Of a DNA stretch of 64,000 nt, positions 34,863 to 43,708 are shown piece by piece (position 1 is the first letter of the stretch; each line of letters begins with the position of its first letter). The position numbers and the translations under genes are program-made. Source of the stretch: DASUPK01 sp963801055 (GTDB lineage Bacteria > Actinomycetota > Thermoleophilia > Solirubrobacterales > 70-9). The stretch spans positions 83,317 to 147,316 of the forward strand of contig CAWDDE010000005.1 of NCBI GenBank assembly GCA_963801055.1. Direction: 5' to 3'. The notes below the pieces were generated by a model. It saw only the letters and a program-made list of their open reading frames with translations. It ran no database searches and was not told where the DNA came from.

Positions 34863-36026
34863 TCAGTTGAGGCGCTCGACGAGCATTGCCTCGCCCTGCC
34901 CGCCGGCGACGCACATCGTCTCGAGGCCGACGTGGTGGTCGTCGGTCTCCATCGCGTTGAGCAGGGTGCCCATGATCCGGGCCCCTGTCATGCCGAACGG
35001 GTGGCCAAGGGCGATCGCCCCGCCGTGCGTGTTTAGCTTCTCCAGCGAGATGTCGCACTCGGCCATGATCGGGATCACCTGGGCGGCGAAGGCCTCGTTG
35101 AGCTCCACGGCCTCGACGTCCTTGATCGTCATCCCGGCTCGGTCGAGCACCTTTTTGATCGCCCCGATCGGGGCGACACCCATGTACTCGGGCTCGTTGC
35201 CGTGCGTGGCCGCCGTGCCGATCTTCGCACGCGGCTTCAGGCCGAGCTCCCTGGCGCGATCCTCCGACATCACCAGCACGGCTGCCGCGCCGTCGTTGAG
35301 CGGGCAGGAGTTGCCGGCGGTGACTCCACCGCCGCCCTCGAACGCCTCGGGCAGCTCGGCAAGCTTTTCGAGCGTCGAGCTCGGCCGCGGGCCGTCGTCC
35401 TTCGTTGCCTCGGTGCCGTCCGGGAGCTCGACCGGGACGATCTCGCGGTCGAAGAAGCCGTCCTCCTGGGACTTGACCGCCAGCTCCTGCGAGCGCTGGG
35501 CATACTTGTCCATGTCCGCGCGGCTCACCTCGTATCGCTTGGCCACGTTCACCGCGGTGACGCCCATCTCGATGTACGCGTTCGGAGTCCCGTCCTTGCC
35601 CTGCAGGCGCTCGTTCTGATCCGCCACCCCGGCGGGCTCGGTCCGCTCGTTGTAGCGGCTCACCCATTCGACGCCGGCGGCGATGTAGGTGTCCCCCTGG
35701 CCGGCGCGCACCGCGTTGGCGGCATGCCGGATCGAATCGAGGCTGGAAGCGCAGTAGCGCGACATCGTCACGCCGTTGACCGTCTCGGGCAGCTTCTTGG
35801 AGAGCAGGACCATTATCCGGGCGATGTTGAACGCCTGCAGGCCCTGCGGCATGCCGCAGCCGCAGAAGACGTCCTCCACCGAGGACGGCTGGACCTCTGG
35901 ATTGCGCTCGAGCAGCTCGTCGATGACGAAGGCGCCCAGCTCGTCCGGCCGCAGCTGGGCCAGCGATCCCTTGAAGGCCCTGCCGATGGGCGTGCGGACG
36001 GTGTCGACGATCACTGCTTCGGGCAT
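34863..36026 (-). CDS. Acetyl-CoA C-acyltransferase (thiolase)
   Basis: The 387-residue enzyme shows all thiolase signatures: the active-site Cys in VTMSRYCASSLDSIRHAANA near residue 88, NDGAAAVLVMSEDRARELGL near 255, NEAFAAQVIPI, the GGAIALGHPFGMTGAR block with catalytic His, and the C-terminal Cys in ETMCVAGGQG. It cleaves 3-ketoacyl-CoA in beta-oxidation or condenses acetyl-CoA. I start at the ATG at 36026, six bases after a strong GGAGG; an upstream extension in the same frame has no family similarity and antisenses the next gene. With the acyl-CoA dehydrogenase and crotonase it fits a fatty-acid degradation theme. Confidence 0.96.
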   Translation of the reverse strand: MPEAVIVDTVRTPIGRAFKGSLAQLRPDELGAFVIDELLERNPEVQPSSVEDVFCGCGMPQGLQAFNIARIMVLLSKKLPETVNGVTMSRYCASSLDSIRHAANAVRAGQGDTYIAAGVEWVSRYNERTEPAGVADQNERLQGKDGTPNAYIEMGVTAVNVAKRYEVSRADMDKYAQRSQELAVKSQEDGFFDREIVPVELPDGTEATKDDGPRPSSTLEKLAELPEAFEGGGGVTAGNSCPLNDGAAAVLVMSEDRARELGLKPRAKIGTAATHGNEPEYMGVAPIGAIKKVLDRAGMTIKDVEAVELNEAFAAQVIPIMAECDISLEKLNTHGGAIALGHPFGMTGARIMGTLLNAMETDDHHVGLETMCVAGGQGEAMLVERLN

Positions 36027-36099
36027 CTGCGCCTCCTTACCGGGATGGGTGGGAAATGGTATGGGGCCAAGGCTCCCGGGGGCCTCTAGGATGGCGGTG

Positions 36100-36687
36100 A
36101 TGGCTGATAGGCAGCCAGAGGAGGCCTCGAAGGCCGAATCGAATCCTCCCGAGGCGGCGAAGGCCGGCACCGGCACCAAGAGCGGCGCCACCAAGGCCCC
36201 GACGACGCCAGTGGCCGCGAAGGCCGGCACCGGATCGCCGGACCCCAACCTGCAGGAGCGCATCGAGGGCCTGCAGGGGTGGGTGGCGGAGATCGAGCGC
36301 AAACAGGCACGGCTGACCTACTTCGGCGCCCTAGCCGTGCTGCTCGCGATCGCGGCTGCGGGCGCGGCGCTCTATTTCGGGCTCACGAACCGGTCCGACA
36401 GCGCCAAGAAGAGCGACCTCGACGCACTCACGAAGAGGGTCGACTCGCTCCAGGGTGCAGTGACGAAGAACAGCAAGGACACGCAGAACGCGCTCAACGC
36501 CTCGATCGCCCAGCTCCAGCAGTCGATTTCGGGTCTCCAGAAGCAGCAGACAAAGACCGCGGCGACGATCTCGACGCTGCAGGCCCAGGTGGCCGCGGGC
36601 GCCGCGGCCAAGGGCGCAGCCGCGGGGGCAGCGCCTACAGGCACGACGACCACCGCGACGACGCCTGGGGCGACCAAGAAGCCGTAG
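36100..36687 (+). CDS. Coiled-coil protein with one membrane helix
   Basis: The 195-residue protein has a low-complexity N-terminus (Lys, Ala, Thr, Pro), a short helix (QERIEGLQGWVAEIERKQAR), a membrane helix near residues 75-95 (FGALAVLLAIAAAGAALYFG), then a coiled coil of about 70 residues (KKSDLDALTKRVDSLQGAV to ISTLQAQVAAG) and a Thr-rich tail. The coiled coil is outside by the positive-inside rule. No named family is known to me. The ATG at 36100 follows TAGGAT by seven bases, a leaderless pattern. Divergent from the thiolase gene. Confidence 0.8.
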   Translation: MADRQPEEASKAESNPPEAAKAGTGTKSGATKAPTTPVAAKAGTGSPDPNLQERIEGLQGWVAEIERKQARLTYFGALAVLLAIAAAGAALYFGLTNRSDSAKKSDLDALTKRVDSLQGAVTKNSKDTQNALNASIAQLQQSISGLQKQQTKTAATISTLQAQVAAGAAAKGAAAGAAPTGTTTTATTPGATKKP

Positions 36688-36688
36688 A

Positions 36689-36706
36689 TAGTGGCGTATG
36701 CCACTA
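36689..36706 (+). other. Perfect hairpin or operator after the coiled-coil gene
   Basis: TAGTGGC-GTAT-GCCACTA is a perfect 7-bp inverted repeat two bases after the stop codon. With no U-tract on either side it could be a weak terminator or a protein binding site for the zinc-ribbon gene 80 bases downstream. Confidence 0.45.
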
Positions 36707-36784
36707 AATTGCGCCACGCCTGGGACGCACGTCCGCTGAGTGCTCTAGCGTGACGCGCGAAATCGGCTCGAAAGGAGGTCCTCG

Positions 36785-36931
36785 ATGCCTGAGGGCTATT
36801 GCGTCAAGGAACGCAAGAAGGTCGAGATCAAGGATCCGCAGCAGGTCACGATGAAGAATGGGCGCCCGGCTATCCAGGGCACCTGCCCGGACTGCGGAAC
36901 CAAGATCTTCAAGATCGGGAAGCTCTCCTAG
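36785..36931 (+). CDS. Small zinc-ribbon protein (DUF5679-like)
   Basis: This 48-residue protein (MPEGYCVKERKKVEI, then KNGRPAIQGTCPDCGTKIFK) has one Cys near residue 6 and a CPDCG knuckle near residue 34, as in the small DUF5679 zinc-ribbon family common in actinobacteria. Only three cysteines are visible, so metal binding may need a partner residue or dimer. An ideal AAAGGAGG lies six bases before the ATG, so it is a strongly translated leadered gene, in contrast to its neighbours. It is too short for most automatic calls. The function is unknown. Confidence 0.85.
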   Translation: MPEGYCVKERKKVEIKDPQQVTMKNGRPAIQGTCPDCGTKIFKIGKLS

Positions 36932-37033
36932 CCTTGGCTCTCCGTACGCGTGGGGGACCATCCACGCGCGCCCGTCGGCCCGCCGGGGTTGGCGGGACGC
37001 GTGCCCTGATCTGATCAAGCAGGCGTGTCGCGA

Positions 37034-37061
37034 CCTCGGCCGGCGTCTCATCCGGCCGAGG
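37034..37061 (+). terminator. Ten-base-pair hairpin between the zinc-ribbon and cupredoxin genes
   Basis: CCTCGGCCGG (37034-37043) and CCGGCCGAGG (37052-37061) pair perfectly around an eight-base loop. It lies about 100 bases after the zinc-ribbon stop codon and has no U-tract, as often seen for terminators in high-GC actinobacteria. Confidence 0.5.
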
Positions 37062-37178
37062 ATCGCCGTTCTCCCGGCCGAGAAACGGGTTCAATCCGGG
37101 ATCGGCCCGCGCGCGTAGGAGCTTAGGCAGGCGCCGAAGCGCCCTGCCCAACGACTACGAACGCAGTGGAGGTGGTGG

Positions 37179-37616
37179 ATGCGCTTGAACCGACGTTTTG
37201 CGGCTCTGCTCGCGATTGGGGCCGCAGTCGCGGTGCCGATGGTGGGTTGCGGCGGTGGCGACGACAACGACACGAGCAACGCGGCCACCCAGGCGCCCCC
37301 GGCGTCAACGACCGGTGGCGCGACGGCGGGCGGCGCAGGCACGGTCAGCCTGGCCGCCACCGAATTCAAGTTCAACCCCTCGGACCCGACCGTCCAGTCC
37401 GGCGAGGTCACCTTCAACCTGAAGAACGACGGGCGTTACCCTCACTCGCTCGAGATCGAGGACGTCAACGGCCAGGACGAGGAGATCGAAGGAGACGTCT
37501 CGTCCGGGCAGTCCGGAACGCTGAAGGTGAACCTGCCGCCCGGGAAGTACGAGTTCTACTGCCCGGTCGACAACCACAGGCAGATGGGCATGACCGGGGA
37601 GATCACCGTCAAGTGA
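37179..37616 (+). CDS. Cupredoxin-like copper-binding lipoprotein
   Basis: The 145-residue protein begins with a lipoprotein signal (LLAIGAAVAVPMVGCGGG, lipobox MVGC), then a Thr/Ala-rich linker and a cupredoxin domain from about residue 50. The type 1 copper ligands are visible: His in GRYPHSLEIED, then Cys, His and Met in FYCPVDNHRQMGMTGEI. It is probably a membrane-anchored electron carrier outside the cell. GGAGGTGG lies just before the ATG. The next gene encodes a PAS protein, but a long structured element separates them. Confidence 0.9.
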   Translation: MRLNRRFAALLAIGAAVAVPMVGCGGGDDNDTSNAATQAPPASTTGGATAGGAGTVSLAATEFKFNPSDPTVQSGEVTFNLKNDGRYPHSLEIEDVNGQDEEIEGDVSSGQSGTLKVNLPPGKYEFYCPVDNHRQMGMTGEITVK

Positions 37617-37658
37617 CCTAAGGAAGGGGCGGCTACCCAGTCACCTACGGAAACGCCA

Positions 37659-37719
37659 CTACGCCCCCGAGGACGCCGACGTAGGCCGTGCCCTCTGGCC
37701 CCAGCGTCCGGGGGCGTAG
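37659..37719 (+). other. Long structured element before the PAS gene (candidate leader RNA or terminator)
   Basis: CTACGCCCCC and GGACGC (37659-37668, 37671-37676) pair with GCGTCC and GGGGGCGTAG (37704-37719), a 16-bp stem broken only by a GA bulge, closing a 27-base loop. It lies 43 bases after the cupredoxin stop and 40 bases before the PAS start. No U-tract follows. It does not match any riboswitch I can recall. Confidence 0.55.
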
Positions 37720-37758
37720 CCCTGTCACGCATCCCACGGCGAGCATAGGGGAGACTTT

Positions 37759-38169
37759 GTGGCGATGGAGCAGAAGTCGCTCGAGCTGATCCTGGCCCGG
37801 AATTTCCTCACGAGCCTCTCCACGCCTGCCTTCCTCGTGGATGTAAGAGGGGCGTTGGTCTTCTACAACGAGGCAGCGGGGGCGATGCTGGGGATCTCCT
37901 TCGAGGAGTCGGCGCGGACGCCCGCCGAGGAGTGGAGCCAGGCGATCGGTCCCTTCGACGCTGACGGGGCGCCGCTCCCGATCGAGGAAATCCCGACCAC
38001 CAAGGCGCTCCGCCGGGGCCAGCCTGCGCACGGGACCTTCACCATGCGCTCGATGAAGGGCGACGCCTTCGAAATCGAGTCCACCGTCCTGCCGATCGTC
38101 GCCGAGGGCGGGCAGGCGGGAGCGATGATCTTCATCTGGACGCGAGGCAACTCCCATGGCGCCGATTAG
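37759..38169 (+). CDS. Single-domain PAS protein
   Basis: The 136-residue protein is essentially one PAS domain: LARNFLTSLSTPAFLVDVRG, ALVFYNEAAGAMLGISFEES, TKALRRGQPAHGTFTMRSMK and FEIESTVLPIVAEGGQAGAM. There is no kinase, cyclase or other output domain, so it must signal through a partner or store a ligand. The GTG at 37759 lies in TTTGTGGCGATGG; the internal ATG at 37765 is an alternative. A metallo-hydrolase gene follows 43 bases later, probably co-transcribed. Confidence 0.88.
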   Translation: MAMEQKSLELILARNFLTSLSTPAFLVDVRGALVFYNEAAGAMLGISFEESARTPAEEWSQAIGPFDADGAPLPIEEIPTTKALRRGQPAHGTFTMRSMKGDAFEIESTVLPIVAEGGQAGAMIFIWTRGNSHGAD

Positions 38170-38212
38170 AGGTCTATAGGCTGGGGAGGAGAGAGGAGAC
38201 GGTGAGAGGCAG

Positions 38213-39091
38213 ATGAAGCTCAAGGTATGGGGAGCACGGGGTTCGGTCCCGGCGCCGGGGCCTGAGATGAACCGCTACGGCGGCAACACCTCGTGCGTCG
38301 AGCTCGAGCTCTCGGACGGATCGACCCTGATCATCGACGCCGGCACGGGGATCCGCAGCCTGGGCGTCGGCATCGCCAGGAGCCTGCCCAAGATCAACAT
38401 CCTGCTCACCCATCTTCACCTCGATCACATCCAGGGGCTGATGTTCTTCGCGCCGTGCTTCTCCTCGGAGTCCCAGATCACGATCTGGGGGCCGTCCTCG
38501 CCCGAGGCGTCGCTCGAGGAGCGGATCGCGCGCTACATCTCCGCTCCCCTCTCCCCCGTCGAGGTCCGCGAGCTTCCCTGTGGGATCAGCTTCCTCGACA
38601 CGCCCGCGAGCGAATGGGAGCTCGGTCCCGCCACGATCCGCGCCGAGTCGGTCACCCACCGCGGGCCGACCCTCGGCTACAGAATCACCGACGCCGACAC
38701 CACCCTGACCTACATCTCGGACCACGAGCCCGGCCTCGGGGCTCCACTCGAGACGCTGGAGCCTGAGTGGATCTCCGGATTCGACCTCGCCCGGGATGCG
38801 GACCTGCTGATCCACGACTGCCAGTACACGGACGAGGAGTACCCCGAACACGTGGGCTGGGGCCACTCCAAGCTCACCGACACCCTCACCTTCGCGCGGC
38901 GGGTTGAGGCGCAGCGGCTGCTGCTCTTCCATCACGACCCGCTGCATTCGGACGACTTCCTCGATCGCTTCCACCAGACCGCCCAGGAGCGCTGGGTCGA
39001 GCTCGGCGGCCCGGCCGGCACGGTCGAGATGGCGGCGGAGACGCAGGAGATCGAGATCGCCGCTCCGGCGAAGATCGCCGCCGCCGGCTAG
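38213..39091 (+). CDS. Metallo-beta-lactamase-fold hydrolase
   Basis: The 292-residue protein has the MBL fold. LKVWGARGSVPAPGPEMNRY and GGNTSCVELE at the start place it near the PhnP/tRNase Z-like group. The metal site is LLTHLHLDHIQG (HxHxDH) near residue 63, with a later His in SVTHRGPTLGYRI, Asp in YISDHEPG, and a terminal LFHHDPLHSDD. In other bacteria this group is often found with PAS or response-regulator modules, as here with the PAS gene upstream. The substrate may be a cyclic nucleotide or phosphodiester; this is inference. Confidence 0.92.
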   Translation: MKLKVWGARGSVPAPGPEMNRYGGNTSCVELELSDGSTLIIDAGTGIRSLGVGIARSLPKINILLTHLHLDHIQGLMFFAPCFSSESQITIWGPSSPEASLEERIARYISAPLSPVEVRELPCGISFLDTPASEWELGPATIRAESVTHRGPTLGYRITDADTTLTYISDHEPGLGAPLETLEPEWISGFDLARDADLLIHDCQYTDEEYPEHVGWGHSKLTDTLTFARRVEAQRLLLFHHDPLHSDDFLDRFHQTAQERWVELGGPAGTVEMAAETQEIEIAAPAKIAAAG

Positions 39092-40495
39092 ACGTCGGGC
39101 GTTCGGTCCGCCCAGGGCCGCTCGGCCTCGAGCTGGGCGGCGAGGGAGATCAGGGTCGCCTCATCGTTGGGCCGCCCGACGAGCATGACCGAGCGGGGCA
39201 GCCCAGAGTCGGTGAAGCCCGCCGGGACCGCGGCGGCGGGCTGACCGGTGTAGTTCCAGGCAGCCCCGTACGGATAGACGTTGCTCATCCCGTTGATGGT
39301 CCGCAGCGCACCCTTCCCGCGCCAGTGACCGATTTTCACGGGGAGCTGTGCCGTCGCCGGAGTGATCAGCAGGTCGAAGTCCTTGAACATGCCTTGGATC
39401 CGCGAGGCCATTGCGGGCATCCGGTCGCGGACCTTGGCCAGGCGGCGGTCGCTGAACAGGCGGCCCAGGCGCATCAAGCCCTGTGTCTGCGCGGAGAGCC
39501 GCTCCGGGTGAGGAAGAGACAGCCCCTCGTCGCGCATCCCTCGGAAATAGAGGGGATAGAACTCGGTCAGCATGGGGCCGTAGTGCGGCGCTTGTTCCTC
39601 CACCTCGTGGCCGAGCTCCCTGAGCAGCCCGACCGTCTCCTCGTAGGCGGCGAGCACCTCCGGCGCCTTCCGGACCGGCAGCACGGTCTTCGTCGTGCAG
39701 GCGATCCGCAGCTTTCCCGGTGAGCTTCGAGCGGCCTCGACCAGCGGCCGCTCCAGCGCTGGCGGGGACTCGAAGTCGCCCCTCTCGGCGCCGCTCATCA
39801 CGTCGAGATAGAGGGCGGTGTCCATCACCGTCCGGCTCACGCAGCCGGAGACGGAAAGCCCATACCAGTGCTCGCGGTCCGGAGAGAGTGAGACGCGGTT
39901 GCGCTGGGGCTTGAGGCCGAAGAGCCCGCAGTAGGCGGCCGGCCACCGGATGGAGCCCGCCCCGTCCGTGGCGTGAGCGATCGCGCACATTCCAGCCGCC
40001 GTCGCCACGCCGCTCCCTCCGCTCGAGCCGCCGCAGGTCCGCGACGCGTCCCAGGGGTTGCGCGTGTCGCCCCAGGTGGGGCTCTCGGTGAAGCCGTAGA
40101 ACGCGAGCTCGGGAAGGTTCGTCTTGCCGATGATCGTGGCCCCCGCCTCGCGCAGCTTGCAGACCGTGAGGCTGTCCTCAATGGCGGCCTCGCCGTACGC
40201 GGCCGTGCCGTGAGTGGTCACCTCGCCCGCGTAGTCGACGTTGTCCTTGATCGCCACTGGCACCCCGAGCAGGGGCGCTTCATCGCCGGAGGCGAGCCGT
40301 TCCTCGGCACGCTTCGCGTCGGCGCGGGCCTGCTCGGGGAGCACGACGCGAAACGCATTCAGCTTCGGCTCGATCCTCGAGATGCGCTCCAGATAGAGAT
40401 CGACCAGCTCGTTGGGTGAGACCTCCCTGGCGCGCACCATCCCCGCGACGTGTGCGGCGCCGGCGAAGGCGACCTCGTCGTCAACGCGTCCGCAT
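39088..40495 (-). CDS. Amidase-signature family hydrolase, one frameshift at the start
   Basis: The frame from 40440 gives 450 residues. The amidase signature triad is complete: Lys in PVAIKDNVDYAGE near residue 68, Ser in CGGSSGGSGVATAAGM and the nucleophile Ser in TDGAGSIRWPAAYCG. Upstream, in the same frame, DDEVAFAGAAHVAG is clearly coding and typical of the family start; removing one T near 40489 links it to an ATG at 40495, for about 468 residues. That start lies nine bases after the stop of the amine oxidase gene, so the two are an operon, possibly for amine and amide breakdown. The TAG stop overlaps the convergent MBL gene (CTAG). Confidence 0.92.
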
Positions 40496-40500
40496 CACGC

Positions 40501-41877
40501 TCACAGCCGCCATCCTTCCGCATCGAGCACCTCCTCGGCCGCGCGGGCGCCTGAGCGCACCGCCCCCTCCATGTAGCCGCACCAGACCGTCGCCGTCTCG
40601 GCTCCCGCCCAGTGAATCCGCCCCGCCGGCTGACGCAGCGCCTCGCCATAGTTGGCGAGCGCCCCGGGGGCGAAGGAGCAGACGGGGCCGCCCCGGCTCC
40701 ACTCCTCCTCGGCCCAGGCGGTCTCGATGTAGATCCCGGGCTGCGCGGCCTCCGACCCGAAGAGCCGCTCGAAGCACTCCAGCACCACCCGGCGCCGATC
40801 CGCCTCGGAGCGGCGAGCGTGCCTGATCGCCTCTGCTCCCGCGATGAAGCCGAGCAGCACTCCGGGGGCTCCGTCGGGTGGGGAGTTGTCGAAGGTCGCC
40901 GTCACCGGTTCGCCGTCGCTGACCGCCTGACCAGTCAGGCCCCGCTCCCGCCAGAAGGGCTCCGGATAAACGGCGGCGCATTTCGTCAGGGCCCCATGCG
41001 CCATCCGCTGTGTGAGCTGGTCACGGCGGCCGCCGAGCGAGGGGGCGAAGGCGATCCGCGCCGCGAGCGGCGGTGGGACGGCGACGATCACCCGCTGCGC
41101 CCGCGACCGAACCCCGTCGGCTTCCACCCCTACGCCGCCTCCGTCCTGGGCGATCCGGCGCACCGGCGCGCTGAGGACTACGGCGTCGCCCAGCTCCGCC
41201 GCGAGCCTCTGCGAGATCAGCTGCGAGCCCCCGACGAAGCGGTCCTGCTGTGCGCCGCCCTCGACATCGAGCAGCGCGTCGAAGCTCCCGGCCGAGCTCA
41301 CGTAGGAGAGCATCCAGAGGGCGGACAGCTCGGCCGTCCCCGTCCCCATCACGGTGCCGGTCGCGATCTCGAGCAGGCTGCGCGCCTTCTTGGTGCGGGC
41401 TGCCTTGCGAACCCAGCTCGCCAGCGTCTGCGAGTCGAGTTCAGCCGCCTTGGGGGCCGTCCACGGTGCGTCGGCCGGCACCCGGCGGGCCGCGCGGCGC
41501 AGCCTGCGCCGGGCGCGGTCGATATCGAGCAGGACGTGCGGCGCGAGGCGCGGAATCGTGCCCTTGTAGCGGCGGAGCTTGCCGCGGAGCTCGAGCAGGT
41601 TGCGGCCCTCGTGATAGGTCGGGAAGGTCTCGATCCCGAGCTCGCCCGCCAGCGCCAGCAACCGGTCCTGGGTCGGCCCGACCCACTGCCCGCCCATCTC
41701 GACGACCTTGCCCGCGCCGATCGAGGCGTTCACGGTGCGGCCGCCGACCCGGTCACGCGCCTCGATGACGAGCACGCTCCGCCGGGCGGCGACCAGCTCG
41801 CGCGCCGCCACCAGGCCGGCAAGGCCGGCGCCCACCACGACGACGTCGGCGTCTCGTCGTCCGGGGGCGGCGGGCAC
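40501..41877 (-). CDS. Flavin monoamine oxidase family protein
   Basis: The 458-residue enzyme has the FAD site VVVVGAGLAGLVAARELVAA near residue 10 and VIEARDRVGGRTVNASIG directly after, then GGQWVGPTQDRLLALAGEL. The C-terminal FAD segment is RIHWAGAETATVWCGYMEGA. These identify the amine oxidase (MAO/PAO) group; the substrate may be a biogenic amine or polyamine. The GTG at 41877 follows TAGCGT by exactly six bases (leaderless). The amidase gene follows within nine bases. Confidence 0.93.
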   Translation of the reverse strand: MPAAPGRRDADVVVVGAGLAGLVAARELVAARRSVLVIEARDRVGGRTVNASIGAGKVVEMGGQWVGPTQDRLLALAGELGIETFPTYHEGRNLLELRGKLRRYKGTIPRLAPHVLLDIDRARRRLRRAARRVPADAPWTAPKAAELDSQTLASWVRKAARTKKARSLLEIATGTVMGTGTAELSALWMLSYVSSAGSFDALLDVEGGAQQDRFVGGSQLISQRLAAELGDAVVLSAPVRRIAQDGGGVGVEADGVRSRAQRVIVAVPPPLAARIAFAPSLGGRRDQLTQRMAHGALTKCAAVYPEPFWRERGLTGQAVSDGEPVTATFDNSPPDGAPGVLLGFIAGAEAIRHARRSEADRRRVVLECFERLFGSEAAQPGIYIETAWAEEEWSRGGPVCSFAPGALANYGEALRQPAGRIHWAGAETATVWCGYMEGAVRSGARAAEEVLDAEGWRL

Positions 41878-41908
41878 GCGCCAACGCTATCGAGGGCGCT
41901 CCGGGGGC

Positions 41909-41984
41909 CGCTCGCCATCAGATCGCGGCCACAGGCACCGGCTCCATGCGCTTGCGCTCAGAGTGGACCGGCCGTGGCCGCTAA
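41909..41984 (+). repeat. Family B repeat between amine oxidase and msrA
   Basis: CTCGCCATCAGATCGCGGCC and ACAGGC match the left half found at 2090-2117, and GTGGCCGCTAAGCGG at 41974 matches the right end, containing the msrA stop codon. The two ends are about 45 bases apart. Confidence 0.6.
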
Positions 41985-42497
41985 GCGGCGGCCTGGCGGT
42001 GCGGGAGCTTCCAGTCGGGGCGCACGAAATGACACGTGTAGCCGTGCGGGTAGCGCTGCAGGTAGTCCTGGTGCTCGGGCTCGGCCTCCCAGAACGGCCC
42101 GGCCTCGCTCACCTCGGTCACGACCTTGCCCGGCCACAGGCCGGAGGCGTCGACGTCGGCGATCGTCTCCTCCGCCACCCTGCGCTGCTCGTCGGTCGTA
42201 TAGAAGATCTCCGAGCGATAGCTGGTGCCGATGTCGTTCCCCTGCCGGTCCTTGGTGGTCGGATCGTGGATCTGGAAGAAGAACTCCAGGATGTCCCGGT
42301 AGGAGATCCGCTCGGGATCGAAGACGATCTCCACCGCCTCGGCGTGGCCGGGATGGTTCCGGTAGGTCGCGTTCGGCGTTCTCCCCGCCGGTGTATCCGA
42401 CGCGGGTCGAGATGACGCCGTCGCGCTTGCGAAGCAGCTCCTGCGCGCCCCAGAAGCAGCCTCCCGCGAGGATCGCGGTCTCGGTGTTGTTTGTCAC
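41981..42497 (-). CDS. msrA: Peptide methionine-S-sulfoxide reductase MsrA, one frameshift
   Basis: About 171 residues after one correction, as expected. The active-site Cys lies in AILAGGCFWGAQELLR, followed by VISTRVGYTGGEN, NATYRNHPGHAEAVEIVFDP, ILEFFFQIHDPTTKDRQGND, GTSYRSEIFY and the end EAEPEHQDYLQRYPHGYTCHF. It repairs oxidised methionine in proteins using thioredoxin. The frame changes near 42375. I start at the GTG at 42497, seven bases after AGGAG. There is no MsrB gene beside it. With ergothioneine and catalase genes it belongs to the oxidative-stress theme. Confidence 0.95.
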
Positions 42498-42585
42498 GGC
42501 GCTGCTCCTTCCGTCGAGGTCAATTCCAACCTTGCCGTACTCCACAGTCCATCGTAGAGCCGGTTCGTTACCCGCCCAGGCAGGC

Positions 42586-43077
42586 TCACATGCCGGGCAT
42601 CGGCTGGCGTGACCAGGGCATCAGCGCCCGGGTGAACCGGCGCCACCGGTACCGGCGGAGCGCCTTACGGACCAGCTCCTTGTCATGCGGATAGGTGAGC
42701 AGCTCGTCGGCCTCGTCCGGGGTCACCCAGCGAAGCTCGTCGACCTCCCCGTGGGGCTCGAAACCACCCTCGACCGGCTCCATCAGCCAGTAGCGGACCA
42801 GCTTGCGCCGCGCCTTTCGGTCCAAATAGGAGACGTGGGGCAGCTCGGCGATCGGCTCGCATCGGTACCCGGTCTCCTCCTCCACCTCGCGCAGCGCCGC
42901 CTCGGTCCAGCTTTCACCCTCCTCGAGCTTGCCCTTGGGCAGCGACCAGTCCATGTACTTCGGGCGGTGGATGACCGCCACCTTGGTGCGGCCCTCGCCG
43001 TCGCGCGCAAGGAGCACGCCGCCGGCGGCGGCGATCTCCGGCATGCCGTCCCCTATCTCGAAGTCCTCGCGGCCCAC
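42586..43077 (-). CDS. NUDIX hydrolase
   Basis: The 163-residue protein has the Nudix box GKLEEGESWTEAALREVEEE followed by TGY near residue 48 (GX5EX7REVXEEXGX pattern, with E-E-T-G at the end). Strand GGVLLARDGEGRTKVAVIH and MDWSLPKGKLEEGE are typical of MutT/Ap4A-like enzymes in actinobacteria that cleave nucleoside diphosphate derivatives. A basic C-terminal tail is present. The GTG at 43077 follows TAGGCT by six bases (leaderless). It precedes msrA on the same strand by 88 bases. Confidence 0.92.
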   Translation of the reverse strand: MGREDFEIGDGMPEIAAAGGVLLARDGEGRTKVAVIHRPKYMDWSLPKGKLEEGESWTEAALREVEEETGYRCEPIAELPHVSYLDRKARRKLVRYWLMEPVEGGFEPHGEVDELRWVTPDEADELLTYPHDKELVRKALRRYRWRRFTRALMPWSRQPMPGM

Positions 43078-43108
43078 AAATGCAGCCTATCCGGGCCCGA
43101 TTCGCAGC

Positions 43109-43708
43109 CTAGGTGACCTCGGCGAACTGCCGAAGTCCTTCCTTGCCGCCGCCGATCAGCGGATCGCCGTGGGCGAAGAGCAGGTTGTCGAAGTCGCGGT
43201 CGAGCAGCCGGGAATAGGCCTCACGGAGGCCGACCTTGACGGCCTCCGGATCGTCCCCGAGGAGGCGGTCGGAGACGAAGCGCATCTCGCCTCCGTAGCG
43301 GACGATCCCATCCGCGATCACCAGGGCGCCCGCGTCGCGGATCAGTAGGGCGGCCTCATCCGGGCAGATCGCGCCCACCTCGAGCGCCTCGATCCCGCTC
43401 GCCACCTCCTCGCCGAAGTCGAATCCCTGAACCTGCGGACCGCCCTCGAACTCGTGCAGTCCCGGTTTCGAGCACTCGATCGAGCAACCGAACTCATCCG
43501 CGAAGCGCTCGGCGTGGCGCAGGTGGTGGCGGTTGCTGAGCAGGATCACCTCGGGCGGTTCCTCCCGGAACGCGGCCATCCCCTCGCCGGGCGGAAGCAA
43601 CGGGTCGATCAGGGCGCCGGACGCGGGCACCCAGTGCGAGCTGACCTCGATCTGGATCTTCGGGTGCTCGGCTGTCCAGTGCCAGACGCCGGGAATGACT
43701 TCCTCCAT
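43109..43708 (-). CDS. MBL-like fold protein of unknown function
   Basis: The 199-residue protein starts EEVIPGVWHWTAEHPKIQIE, runs through PASGALIDPLLPPGEGMAAF, VILLSNRHHLRHAERFADEF and RDAGALVIADGIVRYGGEMR, and ends with FDNLLFAHGDPLIGGGKEGL. The order is that of a metallo-beta-lactamase fold, but the metal motif HxHxDH is replaced by NRHHLRHAE, so catalysis may be lost or different. The ATG at 43708 follows TATGGT by six bases (leaderless). It shares a 27-base promoter region with the divergent DUF429 gene. Confidence 0.85.
   Translation of the reverse strand: MEEVIPGVWHWTAEHPKIQIEVSSHWVPASGALIDPLLPPGEGMAAFREEPPEVILLSNRHHLRHAERFADEFGCSIECSKPGLHEFEGGPQVQGFDFGEEVASGIEALEVGAICPDEAALLIRDAGALVIADGIVRYGGEMRFVSDRLLGDDPEAVKVGLREAYSRLLDRDFDNLLFAHGDPLIGGGKEGLRQFAEVT

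Noticed and set aside
37080..37110. Possible tRNA because of GGGTTCAATCC near 37088
   Set aside because: The flanking bases do not pair into a T-stem and no acceptor or anticodon arms are present.
36909..37151. An 80-codon minus-strand frame between the zinc-ribbon and cupredoxin genes
   Set aside because: It needs a TTG start, overlaps the zinc-ribbon gene, covers a hairpin and is arginine- and proline-rich; coding is not supported.
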